Below are positions 27,010 through 35,507 of a DNA stretch of 64,000 nucleotides, in pieces. The position numbers were made by a program, and so were the translations under genes. This stretch comes from Trichodesmium sp002260545 (GTDB lineage: Bacteria > Cyanobacteriota > Cyanobacteriia > Cyanobacteriales > Microcoleaceae), in contig NZ_JBNHEQ010000202.1 in the NCBI RefSeq assembly GCF_050016015.1, positions 51,971 to 115,970 of the forward strand. Direction: 5' to 3'. The notes beneath the pieces are model-generated. The model was not told the DNA's origin. It made no database searches and saw only the letters and a program-made list of their open reading frames with translations. Numbering within the stretch: the stretch's first letter is position 1; every line of letters begins with the position of its first letter.

Positions 27010-27146
27010 AAATCGCCAACATTTTCATTTTCTAGAGCTACCTAAAAATTTCGCACAGGATTTTCCCTTGTATCCTCACAATTTTTGTGATATTATAAAA
27101 TTTAGCTGGATTCACTCGCCTATACACATGACTATTTATTCAACCA
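27010..27146. repeat. Element D, copy 4 (diverged)
   Basis: Closely similar to 26738-26875, 272 bases downstream. The following AAAAGGAAAGTCAATGTAAA (about 27179) matches the flank at 8224, so the whole 7.6-8.3 kb block and this block are related. Confidence 0.65.
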
Positions 27147-27262
27147 AAGCTTTGTTTCTCAGCTATAGCGAATTTTGTAAAAAGGAAAGTCAATGTAAAA
27201 GATACCAAATGGATTCTATAGAATATGAGGTCATATCAAATCCGGATAATTACTATACCCAA

Positions 27263-27361
27263 GTCATTGCGACGGTAACACCGTGGAAGGTTTGCGGAGC
27301 ATTCCGGAATGGATAGCAATCTCAGGGGTCTCACGAGATTGCTTCCTATCATCGCAATGAC
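27263..27361. repeat. Large palindromic repeat (GTCATTGCGA type)
   Basis: GTCATTGCGA at 27263 pairs with TCGCAATGAC ending at 27361. Inside, GATAGCAATCTC pairs with GAGATTGCTTCCTATC. A partial copy lies at 26005-26065. Similar GTCATTGCGA...GCAATCTC palindromes are known from several bacterial groups. Confidence 0.75.
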
Positions 27362-27470
27362 CAGTGTTCAATCAGATTCTATATCATCGAAGTTTTCAAA
27401 GAAACTAAAAAACCCAATTTCTTTTGATAGTTGAAATTAGGCTTTTCAATAAAAATAAATATAAAAATAA

Positions 27471-27671
27471 TTACAGAGTCTGTCTAGAAATCAACTTTTC
27501 AAAATGAGCTTGAGTTTCCTGCAACATTTCCTCACGACCATCTTTTGCTTGATTAAGAGAAGGAACTAAATTACGAGCGTGTAAAGTCATGTGAAATTGT
27601 AAGTCAGCCACATATTCACTAACATCTTGATGTAAAGAACAAGATGGATATTTTTTAGTTTCTGAATTCAA
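27471..27671 (-). CDS. Small hypothetical protein with TTG start
   Basis: A 66-residue protein, not recognised. It is supported mainly by a strong ribosome site, AGGGGAGGAG, ending about seven bases before a TTG codon at 27671. The product (HQDVSEYVADLQFHMTLHAR, REEMLQETQAHFEKLI) is hydrophilic and helical, with no signal peptide or membrane segment. Upstream sequence is free of dispersed repeats for about 250 bp, as expected for a real promoter region. No operon partner is adjacent. Function is unknown; a regulatory or structural small protein is possible. Confidence 0.5.
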   Translation of the reverse strand: MNSETKKYPSCSLHQDVSEYVADLQFHMTLHARNLVPSLNQAKDGREEMLQETQAHFEKLISRQTL

Positions 27672-28342
27672 AGTTTTCTCCTCCCCTAAATTATTTGAGC
27701 TGGTTTCTGATAAGGAAGGATAGCATAGAGATTCTCTCTGTGTTGCAGTTTAGTAATGAAGCTTAATATTTTTCAGCAAATAATATTATATTTCTTTACA
27801 TAGTATGTAAAAAAAATTTTTAGGACAATAAATAGTTCTATAAAAACGAACCGAGAAATGTTAAAAACTTCTCAAATTAAACATTTCCCAGTGTTAAGAT
27901 GTAACCATTTCCTGTTGAATTGCTGCGTCTCAACTATCAACTATTAGCTATTAGTGATTAACTTATTATCACAGTAACTATAATTATTCTACAACGAGAA
28001 TTAATAGTTATGAAAAAAAGGCGATCGCCTAAAGTTGAATTCTGAATGCTAATAGCAGTTTAGCAGTAGGGTGCGTTAGGCGCTTACTACAAACTACGGT
28101 TGAACTGTTAAATGTTACGTTGCGCCGTAACGCACCGTTTAGTAGTTTGTAGTTATCCCGAATATTGTCGGTGCGTTACACTGCGCGACATGAAAAGCGC
28201 AGCGTTTCGCTTTCCTACCGAATGCTAACGCAAACGCGACATGTTTGCGGAGCATTCCGTCAGGAAAAAACGGAGTTGTGCGTTAGCTAAACACACCCTA
28301 CTAGAATTTTTCGGCTTTTTAAGCTGAATACTTACTTTAAAA
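27672..28342. other. Non-coding gap with palindromic repeats
   Basis: The first half is plain AT-rich sequence, possibly the promoter region of the small gene at 27671. The second half (28065-28300) carries hairpin repeats built from GGTGCGTTA/TAACGCACC, TACTACAAACTAC/GTAGTTTGTAG and the GCATTCCG/CGAATGC unit. Confidence 0.6.
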
Positions 28343-28654
28343 CTACCACTTCAATAAATTAAATTCTTCCATATCCACCGTGTCACGGTTACGATAAATT
28401 GCCAAAACTATAGCTAAACCAACAGCAGCTTCAGCAGCAGCAACCGTAATTACAAAAACAGTAAAAACCTGACCTTTAATATTTTGAGCATCTAGAAAAT
28501 TAGAAAAACCCATCAAATTCAAATTTACAGCATTGAGAAGTAACTCAATAGACATCAACACCCTAACTGCATTACGACTGGTAACTAAACCATAAATTCC
28601 TATACAAAAAAGTGCTGCTGCTAATAACAAAAAATACTCTAGATGCAATTCCAT
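28343..28654 (-). CDS. ndhE: NAD(P)H-quinone oxidoreductase (NDH-1) subunit 4L, NdhE
   Basis: The NuoK-type membrane subunit of the thylakoid NDH-1 complex, part of proton translocation in cyclic electron flow and respiration. The 103-residue product has three membrane helices and the conserved Glu residues in the second and third (VRVLMSIELLLNAVNLNLMGF; VITVAAAEAAVGLAIVLAIYR). Length and sequence match cyanobacterial NdhE closely. It is the last gene of the ndhA-I-G-E series, 95 bases after ndhG. The short gap contains heptamer-type repeats (TTATCCATTATCAATTATCC). Confidence 0.97.
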   Translation of the reverse strand: MELHLEYFLLLAAALFCIGIYGLVTSRNAVRVLMSIELLLNAVNLNLMGFSNFLDAQNIKGQVFTVFVITVAAAEAAVGLAIVLAIYRNRDTVDMEEFNLLKW

Positions 28655-28749
28655 AAACTTCTTAAACCTTTTAATTTATTTATAGCACTTACCAATAGAT
28701 GATAATTAATAATTAGAGATAGTTTTCATTATAAATTATCCATTATCAA

Positions 28750-29364
28750 TTATCCATTAATTTCCCTAGAACTTGAAACTAATTCACGAGGACGTTCAGG
28801 CAAACTTAAAACAGGTGTTTGAGGAATATCAGTTGGTACTTCATCAGGCAAAATATCTCGACGAGCCAAAATAATAGCACCCACCATTGCCATTAACAAA
28901 AACACAGAAGCAAGCTCAAAAGGAAGTAAAAAATCTGTAAAAAAGTGCTTGCCAATTAAAACAATTGAACTTTCTTCAGCAACAGCTCCACTAACAGGAA
29001 TTGACCAAGAAGTAGACAATACCATTGTACTTAGTAAAGCAAACAAACCAACACAAACTAAACCTGTAGCTGCCTTTCTAAACCAAGCATTAGGCAAAGC
29101 CTTAAAATCTTCTCTTTTATTTACAAGCATAATTGCAAATAAAATCAAAACATTAACAGCGCCAACATAAATCAAAACTTGGGCAGTAGCCACAAAATCA
29201 GCATTTAATAAAAGGTATAAACCAGAAATGCTGAGAAATACTCCACCTAAAAGAAAAGCTGAGTAAACAATATTAGAAAATAATACTACTCCCAAAGCTG
29301 CCCCAATCATCATTACAGCTAAGATAGCAAATGAAACGAATTGAACCCCTTGTGCTAAATCCAC
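28750..29364 (-). CDS. ndhG: NDH-1 subunit 6, NdhG
   Basis: The NuoJ-type membrane subunit of cyanobacterial NDH-1. The 204-residue product has five membrane helices, including the conserved segment ATAQVLIYVGAVNVLILFAIML, where the pi-bulge helix contributes to the proton path. The C-terminus (LPDEVPTDIPQTPVLSLPERPREL) is the usual cyanobacterial stromal tail. The start is ATG 29364. It lies between ndhI and ndhE; the 453-bp gap to ndhI is enlarged by a family H element, which is unusual because the ndhAIGE genes are normally close together. Confidence 0.97.
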   Translation of the reverse strand: MDLAQGVQFVSFAILAVMMIGAALGVVLFSNIVYSAFLLGGVFLSISGLYLLLNADFVATAQVLIYVGAVNVLILFAIMLVNKREDFKALPNAWFRKAATGLVCVGLFALLSTMVLSTSWSIPVSGAVAEESSIVLIGKHFFTDFLLPFELASVFLLMAMVGAIILARRDILPDEVPTDIPQTPVLSLPERPRELVSSSREING

Positions 29365-29475
29365 TTTTTATTCCTTTAAATATCTCTGAATTTTGAATGA
29401 TATTTTGTTCTAGAAATGCTAAATAGGTTGTAACATTCTATCGTAGGAGTTTAGTCTTTTCATCCAATTTTGCCT

Positions 29476-29522
29476 TGGGTTTAGAGACCAAACCCCTACA
29501 ATTTTTTCTTACAAATCATTTA
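29476..29522 (+). repeat. Hairpin repeat family F, copy 4
   Basis: GGGTTTAGAGACCAAACCCC followed by TACAATTTTTTC and ACAAATCATTTAGGATTACT, the same tail as other copies. Confidence 0.65.
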
Positions 29523-29625
29523 GGATTACTATAAGTTGGTAGTTATTAGTTAGCGATCGCTAAAAATTAACTTAAGCATCTCATAACTAATAACTAATAA
29601 CTAACAAATATTTGTTTACTTTAAC

Positions 29626-29816
29626 TAGGGCTTGCTGATTAAACCTCAAATCATTAACAATAAAGGTAAATGCATTTTTAGGTTTAAAAAAGTGCCAGGT
29701 TTTAAGTATAAAACACTAAAAAACTTAGCATTTTGGGCAGACAAGAGCAAAAAAAATACTCCCCTACTTTCCTACTCCCCTACTTCTGAAAAAGACTTTT
29801 TCAGCAAACCCTAACT
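29626..29816. repeat. MITE-like element, family H, copy 2
   Basis: Starts TAGGGCTTGCTGATTAAACC and ends AAAAGACTTTTTCAGCAAAC followed by CCTAA. It aligns with 15587-15795 but lacks that copy's 28-bp palindrome. It lies between ndhI and ndhG inside the operon. Confidence 0.7.
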
Positions 29817-29817
29817 A

Positions 29818-30432
29818 TTACTTCTCTGTTGTTTCTGCTGCTGGCTTTTCAGCTTCCATTTGTTCCAGAATTTCTTCTGGGCGGAGACCAGCACGACGCT
29901 CTGTATGAGAAACTGTATGAGGGTCAATAACTCCTTTAGGCAAGTAAGCTAGTTCTCGCATAGGAGTAACCATTGGGTCATTTGTCACCTTGTATGGTAA
30001 TCTACCCAGAGCAACGTTATCGTAATTCAACTCATGGCGGTCATAAGCTGCTAACTCATACTCTTCTGTCATTGATAGACAATTAGTAGGGCAATATTCT
30101 ACACAGTTTCCACAGAATATACAAACTCCAAAATCAATACTGTAATGGTTGAGCTTTTTCTTTTTAGTTTGTTTATTAAATTCCCAATCTACTACAGGTA
30201 AATTAATCGGACAAACCCTTACACAAACTTCACAAGCAATACACTTGTCAAATTCAAAGTGAATTCTACCTCTAAATCTTTCAGAAGGAATCAACTTTTC
30301 ATAAGGGTATTGTACAGTAATGGGGCGACGGCGCATATGGTCAAAAGTGACTGATAAACCTTGACCAATATATTTGGCAGCTTGAATAGTTTCTTTAGCG
30401 TAATCGCTTACTTGGTTGAGGAATTTGAACAT
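29818..30432 (-). CDS. ndhI: NDH-1 subunit I, NdhI (two 4Fe-4S ferredoxin-like)
   Basis: The NuoI-type peripheral-arm subunit carrying two 4Fe-4S clusters that pass electrons from ferredoxin to plastoquinone. The clusters are visible as CIACEVCVRVCPINLP and CIFCGNCVEYCPTNCL. The N-terminal amphipathic helix (YAKETIQAAKYIGQGLSVTF) sits at the membrane. The product has 204 residues with a Glu-rich tail (EQMEAEKPAAETTEK). It is 250 bases downstream of ndhA and before ndhG, in standard cyanobacterial order. The gap to ndhA holds a perfect 28-bp palindrome at 30538. Confidence 0.98.
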   Translation of the reverse strand: MFKFLNQVSDYAKETIQAAKYIGQGLSVTFDHMRRRPITVQYPYEKLIPSERFRGRIHFEFDKCIACEVCVRVCPINLPVVDWEFNKQTKKKKLNHYSIDFGVCIFCGNCVEYCPTNCLSMTEEYELAAYDRHELNYDNVALGRLPYKVTNDPMVTPMRELAYLPKGVIDPHTVSHTERRAGLRPEEILEQMEAEKPAAETTEK

Positions 30433-30537
30433 GGGTTTTTGCTTTATAAAACTTTAGAGTAAAAATTTGAGCTTTATTTCCTGCTTCAACTATGGGGAAG
30501 AAGTTTTAACCGAAAGTATAGCTAAAGTCAGAAGTCG

Positions 30538-30565
30538 GTAGGGGCGAATGGCCATTCGCCCCTAC
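30538..30565. repeat. Perfect 28-bp palindrome in the ndhA-ndhI gap
   Basis: GTAGGGGCGAATGG followed by its exact reverse complement, a loop-free stem. GTAGGGGCG is also the start of the GGGGCGGGTTT hairpins around 57.6-60.1 kb. Confidence 0.85.
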
Positions 30566-30682
30566 ATTCCCAGCAAGAAGTAAGTTTGACAGAGGCGAGA
30601 ATCTCTTAATCGTCCTGGTGGATGGTATATATTTGAAATTTTAGATACAGTTTAATCAAAAAATCTCAAATCAGCTATTTAT

Positions 30683-31801
30683 TTATCCGCCAAAAGCAAA
30701 TGGAAAAGCTAATTTTAGAGCGGCAGTTAATAGCAAGTTAACCAAAGCCACTGGCAACAAGAACTTCCAACCCAAGTTCAATAATTGGTCAATTCTCACC
30801 CTTGGTAATGTCCAACGTAACAAAACTGCTACAAAGACGAGTAGATAAGCTTTGATTAAGGTCATGGTAATACCCAAGGTGGCATTGATTATTTGTAGCC
30901 AAGGAGTCGTTTCACTCACCCCAAACAAGTTAGAGAGAAGTTCTACTGGAACTGGAGACTCCCAACCACCCAAATATAAAACCGCTACAAGTAGAGAAGA
31001 TAAAACTAAATTGACATAGGACGCTAAGTAATACAGAGCAAATTTCATGCCAGTATATTCAGTTTGATATCCAGCCACCAATTCTTCTTCTGCTTCTGGA
31101 AGGTCAAAAGGAAGACGTTCACATTCTGCCAATACTGCTATCCAGAAAATTATGAACCCTAATGGTTGTCTCCAAATATTCCATCCCAAGATGCCATAAC
31201 TTGATTGTTGTTCAACTATATCAATTGTGCTGAGACTGTTGGACATCATTACCACTGCCAATACAGCTAAAGCCAGAGGAATTTCATAACTAATAGACTG
31301 TGCTGCTGCTCGTAGACCTCCTAATAGAGAATATTTATTATTAGAGGCATAACCAGACATTAGTAGTCCAATAGGTTGAATACTCGAAAGAGCAATCCAC
31401 AAAAATATTGCTACCCCCAGGTCTGTAATTACTAAATTTTGTCCAAAGGGCACTACTAAGTAGGAAAGAAATACAGGTATAGCTACAATGACAGGTCCTA
31501 ACGTGAATAGTAAGGGGTCTGCTTTGGCCGGAACAACGTCCTCTTTGAAAACTAACTTCAGACCATCAGCAAGGGGGGCAAGAGTTCCTAGAGGACCGAT
31601 AAATTCTGGACCAATTCTTTGTTGTGCTGCCGCAGATATTTTCCGCTCCAACCAAACTGTTACTAGAACGCCGACAGTCGCACCGACGATCATTAATAAC
31701 ATAGGGAATGGTAGCCATAGAGTTCTAGCTATTTCTGAGGATAAGCCCAAATCTACGAGGGCTTGAATAAATGTTCTTTGTAGATCGATTCCTGGATTCA
31801 T
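30683..31801 (-). CDS. ndhA: NDH-1 subunit 1, NdhA
   Basis: The NuoH-type membrane subunit that forms much of the quinone-binding cavity in NDH-1. The 372-residue product has about eight helices. Hallmarks are VWLERKISAAAQQRIGPEFIG near residue 48, the ADGLKLVFKEDVVPA loop, and the acidic CERLPFDLPEAEEELVAGYQTEY loop. The start is ATG 31801, with NPGIDLQ as in other cyanobacteria. It is the first ndh gene of the cluster; gltA lies 1.2 kb upstream on the same strand. A GTAACAT inverted repeat lies about 180 bases upstream. Confidence 0.98.
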   Translation of the reverse strand: MNPGIDLQRTFIQALVDLGLSSEIARTLWLPFPMLLMIVGATVGVLVTVWLERKISAAAQQRIGPEFIGPLGTLAPLADGLKLVFKEDVVPAKADPLLFTLGPVIVAIPVFLSYLVVPFGQNLVITDLGVAIFLWIALSSIQPIGLLMSGYASNNKYSLLGGLRAAAQSISYEIPLALAVLAVVMMSNSLSTIDIVEQQSSYGILGWNIWRQPLGFIIFWIAVLAECERLPFDLPEAEEELVAGYQTEYTGMKFALYYLASYVNLVLSSLLVAVLYLGGWESPVPVELLSNLFGVSETTPWLQIINATLGITMTLIKAYLLVFVAVLLRWTLPRVRIDQLLNLGWKFLLPVALVNLLLTAALKLAFPFAFGG

Positions 31802-31979
31802 TTACAATCTGTCTATTTATTTAGATAAAGTTAATTTAATTGTTCATTTGATAGGGTAGCTCATAGGTTGGAGCTTAATTATATTTGCACTTAATTACTC
31901 TCAATCTTCTGGATTACTCCAGGCAATCAACTACTAAGTATAATTGCTCAGTTTATTCTAGTGCTATAGTAGCAGGTTA

Positions 31980-32005
31980 GTAACATTACTTTGACATTAT
32001 GTTAC
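31980..32005. promoter_or_regulatory. Inverted repeat upstream of ndhA, possible operator
   Basis: GTAACAT and ATGTTAC, seven-base exact inverted arms, are separated by 12 bases. This is not the NtcA spacing (GTA-N8-TAC). It lies in non-repetitive sequence about 180 bases before ndhA. A regulator site is only an inference. Confidence 0.25.
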
Positions 32006-32009
32006 TTTT

Positions 32010-32441
32010 ATAGAACCCATTTGGAATATAAGCAAAAGTCCAGGTTTTTGGCTCTTGAGTCAGAATTCAGCAATTCTGAATTGGCGGAGATGGAAAAATA
32101 GAATAGAGGAAAAAGGTAGAATAATGGCTCCCTTGCTTCACTATGTTAAACTCTCCCCTACTCCCTCACTCCCCTACTCCCCATCTATGAATTTTAAATA
32201 AATCCCTTCAGAGGTTCTATAGAAGCCCTAACCGTATCTCCAGAAAATAGGTTGGAGGGAGAATTAATTGATAAAAAATGGGTAATAATTGATTTGATGA
32301 TGGGATGAGTGGCAGATATCTAATACACCCCATCTCCCCATCTCCCCATCTCCCCATCTCTCCACACTCCCCCAATCCCCTACTCCCCTACTCTCAATCT
32401 ATAATTTTAAATATATCCCTATCAGGGGTTCTATAGTGCTA
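32010..32441. repeat. Two adjacent family G elements
   Basis: Each ends in ATTTTAAATA-ATCCC...GGTTCTATAG; the junction reads GTTCTATAGAAGCCCTAACC. Related sequence lies at 10416-10604 and 35163-35440. The opening TAGAACCCATTTGGAAT and the closing GGGGTTCTATA form imperfect inverted ends. Confidence 0.6.
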
Positions 32442-33028
32442 AACCCTAGGGGGTAGGGAATAGAGAATAGCAAATAGTATACTTTCAAACGGTTTTCCTA
32501 GGTCATGCTGCGCAAACAGGATTTATAAATGTCAAATCCCTTAATGCGTAACGCTATAACTTCAAATATGAAATATGAATAACAATAGCTCTATTAACAT
32601 ACCCCATCTAGATCCCTATTTCACCCATAAGTGATGCTAAAGCCTCAAGTAGGGAGACAATATCGGTTTACCGAATAATTAAGGTTTCAAGCCTTCTATT
32701 TCAAGAGAAACAATGAATCTATTTTCCTTTTATTCAATCCAATCCGTTTAAGGGATAGGTAATTATCAATTATCAATTATTGAACTCCTCTAATAATTAA
32801 TTTAATATTTGCCTGAATGCTTAGTTTTCAGTTTATTAGATGGATATCAGTAGGCAATTCGTTCATTTTTTGATTGATAAAAAATGTTAATTGTGATATT
32901 CATTAACCTCAACTATAAACATTCGTAAGAACAATACCGAGTCTTAGTCCTAATAATTTAGATATAAGCTTGGCTATACTAGACTTGACTGAAAAAGTAT
33001 AACCTTATCCAGGATAATAGAATACAAA

Positions 33029-34171
33029 TTAACGTTTTTCACAAGGAGTATAAGGAACATTATGATCTCCTGTATAAATTTGTGTAGGACGGAAAATCCG
33101 ATTAGCAACTAATTGTTCTTTCCAGTGAGCTAACCAACCAGCCACACGAGCAATGGCAAATACAGGTGTAAATAGATCGCTAGGAATACCTAATTTCCGA
33201 TAAACAAGGCCAGAATAAAAGTCCACATTTGGGTAAATTCCTTTGTGTCCTAGTTTTTCCTCTACAACTTTTTCCATCTCCAAAGCTATCTCATAATATT
33301 TGTCGTAGCCAAACTTTTCAAATAACTGTTCTGCTAGTTCCTGAAGAATAATTGCTCTGGGGTCTTTCACTTTATAAACTCGGTGACCAAAACCCATAAT
33401 TTTTGCCTTAGTCTCAAAACATTTTTCTAGATATGGTCTAACATTTTCTACCGAACCAATTTCAGACAACATAGTAATCACATCTTCATTTGCTCCTCCA
33501 TGTAGGGGGCCAGCAAGAGTCCCCACTGCTGAAGCTATAACCGCATAAGGGTCAGTCAAAGTAGAAGCTGTCACCATTGCTGAGAATGTAGAAGCATTAA
33601 TAGTATGTTCAGCATGGAGAGTCAGACAAACATCAAATATTTTTGCTGCTAATGGATCGGGTTCCTTTTCATTGAGCATATATAAAAAGTTAGCTGCATA
33701 GTCCAAATCATCTCTTGGCTGTACAGGGTCATTACCTTTACGCATTAACTGGAAAGCAGCTACCATTGTGGGGATTTTGGCCAATAACCTAATTACGGCA
33801 GACCTAATATATTCTGGGTTATCAAGAGCACGACGAGAATAAAATAAACCTAGAGCTGCTGCTGAAGCCTGTAGAGCATCCATAGGATGTCCAGTTTCCG
33901 GGAAACATTTCATCATGTCCCGAATGCGATATTTAATTCTTCTGTGGTAGCGAATATCCTCTTCAAAACTATCTAATTCTTTTTTACTGGGAAGATTGCC
34001 CCAAATTAATAAATATGCTGTTTCTAGAAAAGAACTCTTTTTTGCCAGTTCTTTAATATTAGTGCCTCGGTATTCCAGTATCCCTTTTTGTCCATCGACG
34101 TAGCTGATACTTGATTCGGTAGCGGGAACACCTTCTAAACCAGGCTTAAATTCGATGCAGACGACGGACAT
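33029..34171 (-). CDS. gltA: Citrate synthase
   Basis: Condenses oxaloacetate and acetyl-CoA to citrate, the entry into the cyanobacterial TCA branch that supplies 2-oxoglutarate for nitrogen assimilation. The 380-residue product has the catalytic His in GTLAGPLHGGANEDV and MGFGHRVYKVKDPRA, and HAEHTINASTFSAMV. The C-terminal YTPCEKR end is typical of short bacterial (hexa/dimeric type) enzymes. The start is ATG 34171 after a purine-rich AAAGGGGATAG. Placement upstream of ndhA on the same strand matches other cyanobacteria, though 1.2 kb of repeats now separate them. Confidence 0.97.
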   Translation of the reverse strand: MSVVCIEFKPGLEGVPATESSISYVDGQKGILEYRGTNIKELAKKSSFLETAYLLIWGNLPSKKELDSFEEDIRYHRRIKYRIRDMMKCFPETGHPMDALQASAAALGLFYSRRALDNPEYIRSAVIRLLAKIPTMVAAFQLMRKGNDPVQPRDDLDYAANFLYMLNEKEPDPLAAKIFDVCLTLHAEHTINASTFSAMVTASTLTDPYAVIASAVGTLAGPLHGGANEDVITMLSEIGSVENVRPYLEKCFETKAKIMGFGHRVYKVKDPRAIILQELAEQLFEKFGYDKYYEIALEMEKVVEEKLGHKGIYPNVDFYSGLVYRKLGIPSDLFTPVFAIARVAGWLAHWKEQLVANRIFRPTQIYTGDHNVPYTPCEKR

Positions 34172-34273
34172 GACTATCCCCTTTACTTAGATTAGATGTG
34201 AATATTCTCAAGCTACATTATCAACTAGGTTAGTTATGTTGTTGTTTTGACAATAATCTATTAACAATTCTGG

Positions 34274-34774
34274 TTAATCTAGTAAAAATTTTGGCGCTGT
34301 GAGCCAAAACATTTGACTATTGCCTACTGGTGAACCAACTTCCGGCAAGGAAATACCTATCACGCCTGCTTTTTTGAGTATTAATACTTGTCTGGCTTCT
34401 CCCCAGCTCAGAATTTCTGCCCAGTTTGCTAAGTCTGGTTGATGGCCTACTAGGGCTAATTGCCTGTTTTCTTGAGGTTGCCATGTTTCTAGCCATTGTA
34501 GCCAGAGATTAATATCTCCACCAGGGGCTAAAGGAGAAAATTCTTCTACTTTAGAACTTAATTTATTAGCTTGAAGAATTTTAGCAGTTTGATTTGCTCT
34601 AACTAAGGGACTGGTAAGAATTAGATTGAAATTAAGACCTAGTTGTTTGAGTTTTTGAGCAATTTTGTGAGTTTTGCGATCGCCTATTTCTGTTAGGGGA
34701 CGTTCTGCATCTGTGGCATAATTTTCTCTATCGCCAGCTATACCATGACGAATAAAATAAACATTTGTACTCAT
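34274..34774 (-). CDS. sixA: Phosphohistidine phosphatase SixA-like
   Basis: A small histidine-phosphatase-fold enzyme that removes phosphate from histidine residues of signalling proteins. The phospho-acceptor motif YFIRHGIAGDRENY begins at residue 5; a second catalytic part is LALVGHQPDLANW. I chose ATG 34774 (166 residues). A longer reading to 34816 would add residues such as TPYSLK, which come from the CTACTCCCTACTCCC intergenic repeat. It lies about 100 bases upstream of gltA on the same strand and could be co-transcribed. The partner phosphoprotein is unknown. Confidence 0.9.
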   Translation of the reverse strand: MSTNVYFIRHGIAGDRENYATDAERPLTEIGDRKTHKIAQKLKQLGLNFNLILTSPLVRANQTAKILQANKLSSKVEEFSPLAPGGDINLWLQWLETWQPQENRQLALVGHQPDLANWAEILSWGEARQVLILKKAGVIGISLPEVGSPVGNSQMFWLTAPKFLLD

Positions 34775-34827
34775 AATCACTATTTTTAGGGAGTAGGGAG
34801 TAGTTAGGTTCAACAATTATTAATTAT

Positions 34828-34924
34828 TACCTCTTCTTATAAATAAGAGGATTGAGCAAAAGCATTTTTTTTCTTTTTTATCCATGAATGGAGAGGCTTT
34901 ATACCTTGATTTTTCGGTAATTTA
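34828..34924. repeat. Family B dispersed repeat
   Basis: ATTACCTCTTCTTATAAATA followed by AGAGGATTGA, an AT run and GGAGAGGCTTTATACC...TTTTTCGGTAA. Close copies lie at 42724-42823 and 55180-55276, each starting with TTACCTCTCC and ending TTTCGGTAAA-like. Confidence 0.6.
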
Positions 34925-35474
34925 CAGAGGAGTCAGGAGTTAGGAGTCAGGAGTTAGGAGTCGAGAATCACAAAGATTTAGTAGTTATGAAGATTGGAGA
35001 TTTTTTTATGTCCAATCGAACCTTCCTTTTCAAGAGTATAAAAAAGGAAATTTCAGATATCAAACTTCTGGCTGAACCCGGAGGTATTGATAACTTATGA
35101 CTGATAGATAAAATAAAAGATGGCTATTAGACATCTCCAATCATAAAAAGTAAAACCAATTATCGCATATAGAAGCCCTAACAGTATCTGCGCAAAGATC
35201 AGGGTTTTTGGCTCTTGAGTCAGGAGTCGTAGGGGCGATTTCGTTCCGAATGCTGTCGCTAACGCAAACGCGTTAGCGTTAGCGCAGCTCCTCTGCAAGA
35301 GGTAGCATTCCGTAGGAAATCGCCAGTACAGTAGTCAGGAGATGGAGAATATAGAAAAAAGGTAGAATTTAAACCATCTCCCCTACTCCCCTACCCTCAA
35401 TCTATAATTTTAAATAGATCCCTTCAGGGGTTCTATAAATCATTAATTATTTCCCCCTACTCCCTCTTTTGATA

Positions 35475-35507
35475 CAAAAAACCCCTGCGCTCAGATGGGC
35501 AGGGGTT
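35475..35507 (-). terminator. Rho-independent terminator of the HNH gene
   Basis: Directly after the HNH stop, minus-strand AAACCCCTGC and GCAGGGGTTT form a 10-bp stem around a short loop, followed by TTTTTTG. Position, stem strength and U-run make this a convincing terminator. Confidence 0.85.

Larger units (their letters stand above)
25667..27470. other. Long non-coding region (1.8 kb)
   Basis: Holds tandem heptamers at 25669-25697 next to the rca start, the right end of a family H element (about 25925-25957), and a GTCATTGCGA...GATAGCAATCTC palindromic element at 26005-26065. Two diverged D elements (26738-26875, 27010-27146) follow, then a full large palindrome at 27263-27361. Short ORFs here are repeat-derived or use TTG starts without ribosome sites. 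No gene is supported. Confidence 0.65.
29365..29817. other. Gap within the ndh operon, repeat insertion
   Basis: Contains a family F hairpin (29476-29522), tandem TAACTAATAACTAA heptamers (about 29580-29602) and a complete family H element (29626-29816) that ends at the ndhI stop codon. A 60-codon frame inside the H element is not a gene. Confidence 0.7.
31802..33028. other. Repeat-rich gap between gltA and ndhA
   Basis: From the ndhA side: a GTAACAT-N12-ATGTTAC inverted repeat (31980-32005), then two head-to-tail family G elements (32010-32235 and 32222-32441) with C-rich ACTCCCCTACTCCCC and CCATCTCCCCATCTCC tandems. A diverged family B repeat (about 32665-32760) and AT-rich sequence follow up to the gltA stop. 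No gene is seen. Confidence 0.65.
34775..35507. other. Repeat-rich gap between sixA and the HNH gene
   Basis: Holds AGGAGTCAGGAGTTAGGAGT tandems, a family B repeat (34828-34924), a family C repeat (35012-35097) and a family G element (35163-35440). The G element carries a GAATGC/GCATTC hairpin block (35240-35325). A terminator for the HNH gene closes the region. Confidence 0.65.

Noticed and set aside
26351..27316. Short plus-strand frames (74 and 123 codons)
   Set aside because: The first uses a TTG without ribosome site in AT-rich DNA; the second runs through element D and a palindrome, so it is repeat-derived.
28065..28300. Strong stems considered as tRNA or riboswitch
   Set aside because: Stems are long GTGCGTTA and GCATTCCG palindromes of dispersed repeat type; no T-loop or anticodon arm pattern.
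29632..29814. 60-codon plus-strand frame between ndhI and ndhG
   Set aside because: Lies entirely inside the family H element; the other H copy does not keep the frame.
35095..35298. 67-codon minus-strand frame
   Set aside because: Spans family C and G repeats and a GAATGC hairpin; no ribosome site.
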